From Thermosulfurimonas sp. F29 (lineage in GTDB: Bacteria > Desulfobacterota > Thermodesulfobacteria > Thermodesulfobacteriales > Thermodesulfobacteriaceae), in assembly GCF_019688735.1 (NCBI RefSeq), contig NZ_JAIFYA010000001.1, positions 372,001 to 436,000 on the forward strand: DNA of 64,000 nucleotides. Direction: 5' to 3'. Shown one piece after another: positions 33,983 to 41,196 of the stretch. The position numbers were made by a program, and so were the translations under genes. Under the pieces are notes generated by a model that saw nothing but the letters and a program-made list of their open reading frames with translations, was not told the DNA's origin and ran no database searches. Each line of letters opens with the position of its first letter. Within the stretch, counting starts at the first letter, position 1.

Positions 33983-35110
33983 ATGGACGATTTAATTAAC
34001 CCTGCGCCTTACATAGAACACACCCTGCTTCGGCCCACCGCTACCGCCGGGGATATAGAGAAACTCTGTGCCGAGGCCCGGGAGTTCGGTTTCGCCGGAG
34101 TGTGCGTGCCCCCGGGGCATGTGCCGCTTTCCCGCAGACTCCTGGAAGGCACCCCGGTAAAGGTGATAACCGTGGTGGGATTTCCTCTGGGATTCGAACC
34201 CACCGAAATAAAGGTGGCTCAGGTGGAACTTTACACCGATCTCGGGGCCCAGGAAGTGGATATGGTTCTCAATCTCTCCCTGGTGAAAAGCGGAGCCCTT
34301 TCCGAGGCCCTCTCCGAGGTGGAAGAGATCGTTCGGGCGGCGGAACCGGTTCCGGTCAAGGTCATTCTGGAGTGCGGATATCTCACGGATCGCGAGAAAA
34401 AGGAACTGGCCCGACGGCTTCCGGAAACCGGAGCCGCTTACCTTAAGACCTCCACCGGATTCGGCCCGGGCGGGGCCACCGTGGAAGATGTGCGACTCCT
34501 GCGGGAGGCCTCCGGAGGACGCGTAAGGATCAAGGCCGCTGGGGGGATACGGACCCTGGATCAGGCCCTGGCCCTTCTTTCCGCCGGAGCGGAAAGACTG
34601 GGCACCAGCTCGGGTGCGGACATCGCCCGGGAGTTTCTGGCCCGGAGGGAGAACAAGGCCCTCCCGGAGGTGGAAATCTTCGTGGACGGAGCCTGCCTGG
34701 GGAACCCGGGACCGGGAGGGTTTGCGGCCATCCTCAGGGCCGGGGGGCGGGAAAGGGTCCTCCGGGGAGGCGAACCCGAAACCACCAACAACCGGATGGA
34801 GATCCGTGCGGCGGTGGAGGCCCTGAAGGCCCTGCGTCGGCCCTGTCGGGTCAGGATTTACACCGACTCGCGATATCTTCTCTCCGGGGCCAGGGAGTGG
34901 CTATCCCGCTGGGAAAAAAACGGCTTCCGCACCTCGGACGGAAAACCCGTAAAGAATCGGGACCTCTGGGAGGAACTGGCCCGTCTCCTCAGGGCCCACC
35001 GGGTGGAATGGGTGTGGGTGGAGGGCCACGCCGGGCATCCCGAAAACGAAAGATGCGACAGGCTGGCCAGAGAGGAAGCGAGAAAGTGGAGAAACTCCTC
35101 GTCGGCGTAA
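33983..35110 (+). CDS. Fusion: deoxyribose-phosphate aldolase (DeoC) with ribonuclease HI
   Basis: 375 residues in one frame. Residues 1-222 are DeoC, which cleaves deoxyribose-5-phosphate to glyceraldehyde-3-phosphate and acetaldehyde: IEHTLLRPTAT, VGFPLG, EVDMVLNLS, the Schiff-base Lys155 in YLKTSTGF, and IKAAGGIRT. Residues 230-375 are RNase HI, which cuts RNA in RNA:DNA hybrids, with all four carboxylates: Asp235 (VDGACLGNPGPGG), Glu273 (NRMEIRA), Asp295 (YTDSRY) and Asp359 (ERCDRLA), plus GHAGHPENE. The junction is only about eight residues. Both active sites look intact. The 3' end overlaps ubiX by 25 bases. I saw no stop or frameshift at the junction. Confidence 0.93.
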   Translation: MDDLINPAPYIEHTLLRPTATAGDIEKLCAEAREFGFAGVCVPPGHVPLSRRLLEGTPVKVITVVGFPLGFEPTEIKVAQVELYTDLGAQEVDMVLNLSLVKSGALSEALSEVEEIVRAAEPVPVKVILECGYLTDREKKELARRLPETGAAYLKTSTGFGPGGATVEDVRLLREASGGRVRIKAAGGIRTLDQALALLSAGAERLGTSSGADIAREFLARRENKALPEVEIFVDGACLGNPGPGGFAAILRAGGRERVLRGGEPETTNNRMEIRAAVEALKALRRPCRVRIYTDSRYLLSGAREWLSRWEKNGFRTSDGKPVKNRDLWEELARLLRAHRVEWVWVEGHAGHPENERCDRLAREEARKWRNSSSA

Positions 35111-35646
35111 CCGGAGCGAGCGGCGCCCCTTACGCGGTGGCCTTTCTTGAGGTCCTGCGGGAGCTCGGGGTGGAAAGCGAGGTGGTAATCACCCGTCCGG
35201 GGGAGGAAGTCCTGCGGCACGAAACCGGGCTTTCGCTCGAGCACCTCGGCCGCCTCACCCGCCGGATCTATCGGGAGGACGAAATCTCGGCTCCTCCGGC
35301 CAGCGGTTCGGCACCCTACCGGGCCATGGTGATCATTCCCTGCAGCATGGGCACCCTTTCGGCGGTGGCTCAGGGGGCGGCCAGAAACCTCCTCCAGCGC
35401 GCTGCGGATGTAATGCTCAAGGAACGCAAACCCCTTGTGCTGGTGGTGCGGGAGACCCCCCTTAACCTGATCCACCTGAAAAACATGCTCGCCGCCGCCG
35501 AGGCCGGAGCGACGATCTATCCGGCCATGCCCGCCTTTTACCATCGTCCGAAAGACCTCCGGGAGGTGGTAGAATTCTTCGTAAAGAGACTGGCAGAGTT
35601 TCTGGGTTTTGAAATCAAGGACCTTAAGAGGTGGGAGGGGACATGA
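35086..35646 (+). CDS. ubiX: Flavin prenyltransferase UbiX/Pad1-type
   Basis: 186 residues. Makes prenyl-FMN, the cofactor of UbiD-type decarboxylases, for example in menaquinone synthesis. Motifs: VGVTGASGAPYAVAFLEVL, ITRPGEE, APPASGS, MVIIPCSMGTLSAVAQG and LVLVVRETPLNLIHLKNM. The GTG at 35086 has GAGGAA 8 bases upstream and matches the family start; the open frame extends further back within the RNase HI part. It overlaps the next small gene (ATGA). Confidence 0.95.
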   Translation: MEKLLVGVTGASGAPYAVAFLEVLRELGVESEVVITRPGEEVLRHETGLSLEHLGRLTRRIYREDEISAPPASGSAPYRAMVIIPCSMGTLSAVAQGAARNLLQRAADVMLKERKPLVLVVRETPLNLIHLKNMLAAAEAGATIYPAMPAFYHRPKDLREVVEFFVKRLAEFLGFEIKDLKRWEGT

Positions 35647-35864
35647 TAAAAAAGTACAGAACGCTTGAAGAAGCTTCCACGGATCTTCCTTTTTTTATCC
35701 GAAGACTGCGCCGTAACCAGTCCATTGTAATTCGTCCTCTAATTCCCTATCCCCATGGGATTCGGCGCTTTAAAACCCTGGAGGAGGCTCAATGGGACCG
35801 GGAAAAGTTGATCTTAGAGAGGAGCTCAAAGTCCTCTGCAGAACTTTCGAAAAATACAGAGTAA
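35643..35864 (+). CDS. Small protein paired with a nucleotidyltransferase (antitoxin-like)
   Basis: 73 residues. It contains the motif (K/R)-(Y/F)-(R/K)-TLEEA twice: KYRTLEEAS at the start and RFKTLEEAQWDRE near residue 50. Small proteins with this kind of motif commonly precede nucleotidyltransferase genes and are candidates for cognate antitoxins. GGAGGGG lies upstream, and the ATG overlaps the ubiX TGA. The 3' 73 bases overlap the next gene. Its role is inferred from the pairing. Confidence 0.7.
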   Translation: MIKKYRTLEEASTDLPFFIRRLRRNQSIVIRPLIPYPHGIRRFKTLEEAQWDREKLILERSSKSSAELSKNTE

Positions 35865-36292
35865 AATACCTCCTCATAGGAGGCCTGGGAGTAATCCTTC
35901 AGGGTATCCCTCGCCATACGGACGACATAGATTTCATGCTATCTCCGGAGCCGGAAAATATCGAACAGCTTAAAAAAGCCCTTTATGAAGTCTTTCAGGA
36001 TGAGTCGGTCTGGGAAATTTCCCCTGAGGATATAAAATATGCTGTAATCCGATATGGCACCCCTAAGGAATATGCGGTGGATCTTCTCTTTCGCCTGGGA
36101 GAGGTGGCGGATTACAAGAGTTTAAAATCCTACGAAGAAACGATTCTATTGGAGGGAATCCCGGTCAAAACCCTTTCCAAGGAAGGGCTTATCTTCCTTA
36201 AAAAGGATACTCCTCGGCCTCAGGATCAGTACGATGTCTATTTACTAAAAAAACTGCTGGAAAAAGAAAAAAAAGATGTGGCGGAAGATTAA
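35792..36292 (+). CDS. Nucleotidyltransferase (MNT/AbiEii-like toxin candidate)
   Basis: 166 residues with a minimal polymerase-beta-type nucleotidyltransferase core: YLLIGGLGVILQG, then the metal-binding HTDDIDFML, and a later Asp in EYAVDLLF. The C-terminal region (LSKEGLIFLKKDTPRPQDQYDVYLL) resembles that of AbiEii/MenT-type proteins that modify tRNA or other targets. GGAGGAGG precedes the ATG. It begins inside the small partner gene and its end overlaps the start of the prenyltransferase gene by 17 bases. Whether it is a toxin or an adenylylating regulator is unproven. Confidence 0.82.
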   Translation: MGPGKVDLREELKVLCRTFEKYRVKYLLIGGLGVILQGIPRHTDDIDFMLSPEPENIEQLKKALYEVFQDESVWEISPEDIKYAVIRYGTPKEYAVDLLFRLGEVADYKSLKSYEETILLEGIPVKTLSKEGLIFLKKDTPRPQDQYDVYLLKKLLEKEKKDVAED

Positions 36293-37130
36293 GTATCTTC
36301 TCGAGATGATAAAATTCGAGCACACCATTTTTGCTCTCCCCTTTGCCTACACCGGGGCGGTGCTTGCGGCGAAGGGTTTTCCGGACCCCAGGACCGCTCT
36401 TCTCATTCTGGGTTGCATGGTGGGGGCCCGCACCGCGGCCATGACCTTCAATCGCCTGGCGGATCTCCCCTTTGACGCCGAAAATCCCCGCACCCGCAAT
36501 CGGCATCTCGTGGTGGGGCTGGTGCGCCCGGGCGAGGCCTGGGCCCTCTTTTTTGCGGCCTCCTTCCTTTACTACCTTTGCGCCGCCGGGCTCAACAAAC
36601 TCACCCTGAAGCTTTCCCCCATCGCCTACATGGTGATCCTGGGTTACTCCTACACCAAGCGCTTCACCTGGCTGTGCCATGTCTTTCTGGGAGCGGCCCT
36701 GGCCCTTGCCCCCCTGGGCGGATATGTGGCGGTGAAGGGAACCTTCGAAGAGGCGGCCATCTTCGCCCTGGCTCTCGGAGTTCTCTTCTGGGTGGCCGGC
36801 TTCGACATCCTTTACGCCTGTATGGACGAGGACTTCGACCGCCGGGCCGGGCTGCATTCCATTCCGGCCCGTTTCGGGCGTCGCCGGGCCTTCCATCTCT
36901 CCTCCCTCTTTCACCTCCTGGCCTTCCTCCTCTTCCTCTTTACCGGATACGCCTTCCGCCTATCCTGGATCTACTATGCGGCCCTCCTCCTCACCGCCGC
37001 CCTTTTCATCGCCCAGCGTCTCACGGTGAATCCGCAGACCCTGGAAGGACTGGACATGGCCTTTTTCACCTTCAACGGCGCCATAAGCGTGGTAATATTT
37101 CTGGGAGTGTTTCTGGATTTCCTAATTTGA
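36276..37130 (+). CDS. UbiA-family prenyltransferase, probably MqnP (menaquinone)
   Basis: 284 residues with about eight to nine hydrophobic helices. The two Asp-rich motifs are NRLADLPFDAENPRTRNRH (residues 51-69) and DILYACMDEDFDRRAGLHS. They bind Mg and the polyprenyl diphosphate. The latter motif and the neighbouring ubiX resemble MqnP loci of the futalosine menaquinone pathway; it prenylates an aromatic ring in the inner membrane. ATG 36276 overlaps the nucleotidyltransferase end. Confidence 0.92.
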   Translation: MWRKIKYLLEMIKFEHTIFALPFAYTGAVLAAKGFPDPRTALLILGCMVGARTAAMTFNRLADLPFDAENPRTRNRHLVVGLVRPGEAWALFFAASFLYYLCAAGLNKLTLKLSPIAYMVILGYSYTKRFTWLCHVFLGAALALAPLGGYVAVKGTFEEAAIFALALGVLFWVAGFDILYACMDEDFDRRAGLHSIPARFGRRRAFHLSSLFHLLAFLLFLFTGYAFRLSWIYYAALLLTAALFIAQRLTVNPQTLEGLDMAFFTFNGAISVVIFLGVFLDFLI

Positions 37131-37144
37131 TAGAGGGGACGAGA

Positions 37145-37615
37145 ATGGAACGGATACCTTTCACGCCGGAGGGATTCCAGCGCCTCAAGGAAGAGCTCGA
37201 ACGGCTCAAGACCGTAGAAAGACGAGATGTGGTCAAAGCCATAGAGGAGGCCCGGGCTCACGGGGACATCTCCGAAAACGCCGAGTATGAAGCGGCCAAG
37301 GAAAGGCAGGCCCACATAGAGGGGCGCATTCAGGAGCTTTCGGATCGGCTTTCCCGGGCCGAGGTGATCGAGCCCCCCAGGGAAGCCCCGGAAAAAGTCC
37401 AGTTCGGCGTGCGAGTCCGGTTGCTGGATCTCGACACCGACGACGAGGTGGTCTATCGTCTGGTGGGGCCCTATGAGTCGGATGTGGAAAAAGGGCTCAT
37501 TTCGGTCACCTCCCCGCTGGGACGGGCCCTCATCGGAAAAGAGGCGGGGGACGAAGTGGAGGTGCGCACTCCCGCGGGCGTGCGCCACTTTGAAATCCTC
37601 GCCATCGAGGTCTAA
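37145..37615 (+). CDS. greA: Transcription elongation factor GreA
   Basis: 156 residues. An N-terminal coiled coil carries the acidic tip DISENAEYEAAKERQ, which reaches into the RNA polymerase secondary channel and stimulates cleavage of backtracked RNA. The C-terminal domain has VTSPLGRALIGKEAGDEVEV. It is 14 bases after the prenyltransferase gene, and its TAA overlaps the next ATG by one base. Confidence 0.97.
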   Translation: MERIPFTPEGFQRLKEELERLKTVERRDVVKAIEEARAHGDISENAEYEAAKERQAHIEGRIQELSDRLSRAEVIEPPREAPEKVQFGVRVRLLDLDTDDEVVYRLVGPYESDVEKGLISVTSPLGRALIGKEAGDEVEVRTPAGVRHFEILAIEV

Positions 37616-38067
37616 TGCTTACGACTCTGGAACGGCACCTGCTCGAAAGACTTCAGGAGGGGCTGCCACTGGAGCCTCGTCCCTTCGCCGCCCTGGCCCG
37701 GGAGCTGGGCCTTAAGGAAAACCAGGTTTTAGAAATGCTACGCTCCCTTAAAGAGAAAGGGATCCTGCGTCACCTGGGAGCCAGTCCAGACTCCCGCAGA
37801 CTCGGTTTCGTAACCACCCTTGCGGCCACCGCCGCACCGCCGGAGAGGGCCGAAGAGGTGGCTCGAAAGATCGCCGCCCGTCCGGAGGTGACCCACTGTT
37901 ACCTGCGCCGCCACCACATGAACATCTGGTTCACCCTGGTGGCCAGGGATTTTGAGGAGATCGAAAACATTATCCGGGATATTTCCTCGGAAACCGGAAC
38001 CACCATAAAACACTTTCCCGCCCGAAAACTCTTCAAATTGCGGGCCACTTTTAAACTCCAAAAATAA
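37615..38067 (+). CDS. Siroheme decarboxylase subunit-like protein (AhbA/AhbB, Lrp-type)
   Basis: 150 residues: a winged helix (ALARELGLKENQVLEMLRSLKEKGILRHLG) and an Lrp-type ferredoxin fold with RRLGFVTTLAATA, EVTHCYLRRHHMNIWFTLVARD and IKHFPARKLFKLRA. The HCYLRRHHMNIWFT segment is typical of AhbA/AhbB, which decarboxylate siroheme to didecarboxysiroheme on the alternative haem pathway of sulfate reducers. AhbA and AhbB normally act together; only one subunit is here, so the partner must be elsewhere, or the protein could be an Lrp-like regulator. It ends before a shared hairpin facing dsrD. Confidence 0.82.
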   Translation: MLTTLERHLLERLQEGLPLEPRPFAALARELGLKENQVLEMLRSLKEKGILRHLGASPDSRRLGFVTTLAATAAPPERAEEVARKIAARPEVTHCYLRRHHMNIWFTLVARDFEEIENIIRDISSETGTTIKHFPARKLFKLRATFKLQK

Positions 38068-38093
38068 TAAGGGGAAGGCATCTAGCCTTCCCC
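38060..38093 (-). terminator. Intrinsic terminator of the dsr operon
   Basis: GGGGAAGGC, loop of five bases, GCCTTCCCC (38071-38093): a perfect 9-bp stem. On the minus strand it is followed by TTATTATTTTT, as expected for a terminator after dsrD. The plus-strand side lacks a U-run, so it would end the convergent siroheme gene only weakly. Confidence 0.75.
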
Positions 38094-38135
38094 CCTCCCC
38101 TCTCCCTCCGGTAGTTTGCGCGGAAGGCGTTATTT

Positions 38136-38369
38136 CTATTCTACCGGCTGGCCCTTGCCGGGAATCCCGTACATCACCGTGGAACCGGTGGAGAAGTATT
38201 CCAGTTTACCCTCCTGCACCAGCTCGTTGGCCGCCTTCTTGATCTCCCGCGGAGAAGCCTCCGGTATAGCCCTCTGCATGTCCTTAAGGTAAACCTTGGA
38301 CTTCGCCCCGGACTTCTTCTCCATGAATTCCATAATCTTTTTCTTGAGCTCCTCCATATCCATGGCCAT
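38136..38369 (-). CDS. dsrD: Dissimilatory sulfite reductase accessory protein DsrD
   Basis: 77 residues with the winged-helix-like fold of DsrD (ELKKKIMEFMEKKSGAKSKVY, AIPEASPREIKKAANELVQEGKLEYFSTG). DsrD is restricted to organisms that run DsrAB reductively and is reported to stimulate the reductase. Its presence argues for sulfate/sulfite reduction or sulfur disproportionation rather than sulfide oxidation. GGAGGG precedes the first ATG. Confidence 0.95.
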   Translation of the reverse strand: MAMDMEELKKKIMEFMEKKSGAKSKVYLKDMQRAIPEASPREIKKAANELVQEGKLEYFSTGSTVMYGIPGKGQPVE

Positions 38370-38404
38370 CTCTAAATCCCTCCTTATTTCTAGAATTGAA
38401 TAAA

Positions 38405-38423
38405 GGGGGGCGTTCTGCCCCCC
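38405..38423 (-). terminator. Hairpin between dsrB and dsrD (possible attenuator)
   Basis: GGGGGGC, loop of five bases, GCCCCCC: a 7-bp all-GC stem. On the minus strand it is followed by CTTTATTC, a short U-rich stretch, 13 bases after the dsrB stop codon. It could end some transcripts before dsrD, or block 3' exonucleases and stabilise dsrAB mRNA. Confidence 0.6.
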
Positions 38424-38435
38424 CTCTCATCCTCC

Positions 38436-39668
38436 TTACATGGGCTCCACATGACTGGTGAACTTGAAGTGGAGCGAGGTGCGGTAGGTATCGTAGGCCA
38501 GGCGATAATCGTCGATGCTCTTTTCGGTGAACGGAATCTCACAGAGCTCAAAGAACCGCTCCCAGCCGATCCGCTCGGCCCACTCGCCCAGACGCTCGTA
38601 CTTGCGGGCATGCTGGGCATAAGTCTCCAGAATCTTCTTCACCCATTTTACCGTGGTCGGCCACCGCGGAGGCTCATTGGGGATGAAAGGAATCACCAGC
38701 TTGGAGAACTTGGGCGGAGAAATCCGGTTGGAGATCTTACCGCCCACCAGAATGGCAATTCCATCACCCTCACCGTCGGCCAGCGGCATGGCCGGACACA
38801 TGGTGTAGCAGTTTCCGCAGAACATGCACCGTTCCTTGTTCACCCGCACCGTCTTCTTCTTCTCCCCGTCGATCTCCACGGTGGCCGGCTTGATGGCCCC
38901 GAGAGGACAGGCCGCCACCACCAGAGGAATCTCGCAGACATTCTGGAGACGATCGTCCTCAATCAGGGGCGGCTTCCGGTGGATACCCAGAATGGCGATG
39001 TCAGAGCAGTGCACCGCCCCGCACATATTGAGACAGCAGGCCAGAGCAATACGAACCTGGGCCGGAAGCTTGTGGCTTCCGAAGTACTCAAAGAGCTCGT
39101 CCATCACCGCCTTCACCACACCCGAGGCGTCAATGGCCGGGGTGTGACAGTGCACCCACCCCTGCGTGTGCACGATGTTGGTCACGGAGGCCCCGGTACC
39201 CCCCACGGGGAACTTGTAAGACCCTCCGGGGTACTTCCGCCCTTTGAGGTCGTCGAGAAGGGCCCGGAGCTTCTCCTCGTCGGTTACATGAAACTCGATA
39301 TTGTTCCGCGTGGTCCACCGAACATAACCATCACAGTACTTGTCCGCAATCTCACAAACCTCCCGGATGTAGTCCGTGGTTACCAGACGCGGACAACCCA
39401 CCCGCACCACATAAACCACATCTCCGGTCTCGCTCTTATACTTTAGAACTCCGGGCTGGACAATCTCATGACTCACCCACTTACCGTAGTTCTTCTTGAT
39501 CACCGGCGGAAAGAACTGAGCATAATGGGGCGGACCGATATCGGTGATCCGGTTCTCCATGGGCTTCTGCGGATTATAAAGCTTCTCCGCCAGCTCCGGA
39601 TCGTAAGGCTTGCTGTAGATCTCATCAAGCTGCGTATTCTGAATCTCTTCATAAACCTTATCGGACAT
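38436..39668 (-). CDS. dsrB: Dissimilatory sulfite reductase beta subunit
   Basis: 410 residues. Partner of DsrA in the siroheme enzyme that reduces sulfite with DsrC as co-substrate. It carries the siroheme/[4Fe-4S] ligand motif [16 protein letters not shown] and a ferredoxin insert ([18 protein letters not shown]) with a second CPLGAI cluster element. Other signatures are [12 protein letters not shown] and [26 protein letters not shown] lies upstream of the ATG. It follows dsrA by 44 bases. Confidence 0.97.
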   Translation of the reverse strand: MSDKVYEEIQNTQLDEIYSKPYDPELAEKLYNPQKPMENRITDIGPPHYAQFFPPVIKKNYGKWVSHEIVQPGVLKYKSETGDVVYVVRVGCPRLVTTDYIREVCEIADKYCDGYVRWTTRNNIEFHVTDEEKLRALLDDLKGRKYPGGSYKFPVGGTGASVTNIVHTQGWVHCHTPAIDASGVVKAVMDELFEYFGSHKLPAQVRIALACCLNMCGAVHCSDIAILGIHRKPPLIEDDRLQNVCEIPLVVAACPLGAIKPATVEIDGEKKKTVRVNKERCMFCGNCYTMCPAMPLADGEGDGIAILVGGKISNRISPPKFSKLVIPFIPNEPPRWPTTVKWVKKILETYAQHARKYERLGEWAERIGWERFFELCEIPFTEKSIDDYRLAYDTYRTSLHFKFTSHVEPM

Positions 39669-39712
39669 CTCAAACCTCCTTGCGTAAAATTTTCAATCCT
39701 TTCAACCCGGTA

Positions 39713-41011
39713 CTAGGCCGGGTGACGCTTACGGAACTCGGCCACATCGCGGTCCCAGCCGCCCTCAACCTCCTCCTCCTTCCAGAACACATAGGGGTTG
39801 GCCCGCGGCTCACGCACATGCTGCGGTATGGGCTTGAGCCCGAGAATGTCCACAATGAACCGGTTAAGACCGATACGCTGAATGAGCTCACCAAGACGCT
39901 CCCGGTTCTTTCCGTTCTCCATCCAGAAATCCCAGGTCTTCTCAATGAGTTCCTTCAGATTGTCATAAGGCGGCTCAAGCCTCATGAAGGGCACGATCAC
40001 CGTGGAAAGCTGAGCCCCCTCGAGAATCGGCGCCTTGGCCCCCATCAGAATGGTGGCCCCGGTATCGGTCCCCGGACGCAGGGCCTCGGGCATCACATTG
40101 ATGCAGTGCATGCACCGATTGCACTCCTTGTTGTTAATGTAAAGCTTCTTCTCCTTCTCGTCCCAGTGCATACACTGGGTGGGACAGAGGTCGATGACCT
40201 CTTTCTTGATGTCAAAGGGACCCCAATCCCTGTCGGAATGGGCCCCGGCGTTGGGCTTTAGCTCTCCGCCCACATAGGCCCGCACCGCCTCCTGATCGAT
40301 CCGGATGTCGTCGATCCAGGTCCCGATGATGGAAAGATCGGCCCGGGCTATGGCCGCCACGCAGTCGTTGGGACAACCGGAGATCTTGAACTTGAACTTG
40401 TAGGGAAAGGCCGGACGGTGCAGCTCGTCCTGATAGGTCATGGTGAGATCGTAACAGAGAGCCTGCGTGTCGAGACAGCTCCACTCGCACCGGGCCTTAC
40501 CCACACAGCACGAAGGAGTCCGCAGATTGGACCCCGATCCACCCAGATCCATGTTCATCTGATGGGTGAGATCAAAAAAGATGGGCTCCAGCTGCTCCGT
40601 CACGGTACCCAGGAGCACCAGATCCCCGGTGGACCCGTGAGTGTTGAGCATTCCGCTTCCCCGATGGTCCCAGATTTCACAGAGCTTCCGCAGCGCAGAA
40701 GTATGGTACCACTTGGAGGCCGGCTGATTCACACGAATAGTATGAAAGGCCCAGATGGCCGGAAACTGCTCCTGCTGGTCGGAGTACCGCCCGATCACGC
40801 CTCCACCGTAACCAAAAACCCCCACGATTCCACCGTGCTTCCAGTGCGTCTCCTTGTGCTTGTAAGAAAGCTCCAGCTGCCCCATCAGATCGAAACAGGC
40901 CTGCTTCTGATGCTTCTCCGCATAGGAATAAATGTCGTCCACAAAACTCGGCCAGGGGCCACCTTTCAACTCATCAACCATAGGCGTATCATGTTTCTTG
41001 ATTTCAGCCAT
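39713..41011 (-). CDS. dsrA: Dissimilatory sulfite reductase alpha subunit
   Basis: 432 residues. Siroheme/[4Fe-4S] ligands are in RTPSCCVGKARCEWSC and ISGCPNDCVAAI; the ferredoxin domain has CPTQCMHWDEK and ECNRCMHCINVMPEAL. GYGGGVIGRYSD and HGSTGDLVLLGT are typical DsrA segments. With DsrB it forms the cytoplasmic alpha2beta2 enzyme that is terminal in sulfate/sulfite respiration. The ATG at 41011 has AGGAGG five bases upstream; an upstream start at 41050 is less likely. A promoter-like region with an 18-bp palindrome lies just ahead. Confidence 0.97.
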   Translation of the reverse strand: MAEIKKHDTPMVDELKGGPWPSFVDDIYSYAEKHQKQACFDLMGQLELSYKHKETHWKHGGIVGVFGYGGGVIGRYSDQQEQFPAIWAFHTIRVNQPASKWYHTSALRKLCEIWDHRGSGMLNTHGSTGDLVLLGTVTEQLEPIFFDLTHQMNMDLGGSGSNLRTPSCCVGKARCEWSCLDTQALCYDLTMTYQDELHRPAFPYKFKFKISGCPNDCVAAIARADLSIIGTWIDDIRIDQEAVRAYVGGELKPNAGAHSDRDWGPFDIKKEVIDLCPTQCMHWDEKEKKLYINNKECNRCMHCINVMPEALRPGTDTGATILMGAKAPILEGAQLSTVIVPFMRLEPPYDNLKELIEKTWDFWMENGKNRERLGELIQRIGLNRFIVDILGLKPIPQHVREPRANPYVFWKEEEVEGGWDRDVAEFRKRHPA

Positions 41012-41053
41012 CACTCCCTCCTTAACTAAACAATTTTTCGGCTTTTCCACCCA

Positions 41054-41093
41054 GGTAGGCTTGAGCCTACCGTAGTTCCCCCATAAATGTCAA
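41054..41093 (-). promoter_or_regulatory. Candidate dsrA promoter with palindrome over the -10 region
   Basis: On the minus strand TTGACA (41093-41088) is a perfect -35 box. Eighteen bases on, TAGGCT occupies the -10 position and lies inside GGTAGGCT-2-AGCCTACC (41054-41071), a perfect 8-bp inverted repeat. A repressor or activator could bind there, about 43 bases before the dsrA start codon. The -10 match is weak, so the promoter depends on interpretation; the palindrome is certain. Confidence 0.5.
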
Positions 41094-41158
41094 GGATCAT
41101 TTTAAAGAATTAATAGCAATTAGATCCCATAATGCCTTTTTGTACCTTTATATACTAT

Positions 41159-41186
41159 AAAAATCAGAACTTATTTTTTCTGTTCT
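41159..41186 (-). terminator. Possible weak terminator after the CheA-like gene
   Basis: On the minus strand AGAAC, an 11-base loop, GTTCT, then GATTTTTATAG. A 5-bp stem with a U-run sits 11 bases after the stop codon of the CheA-like gene and would separate it from dsrA. The stem is short and AT-rich. Confidence 0.3.
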
Positions 41187-41196
41187 TAAAAGATAT

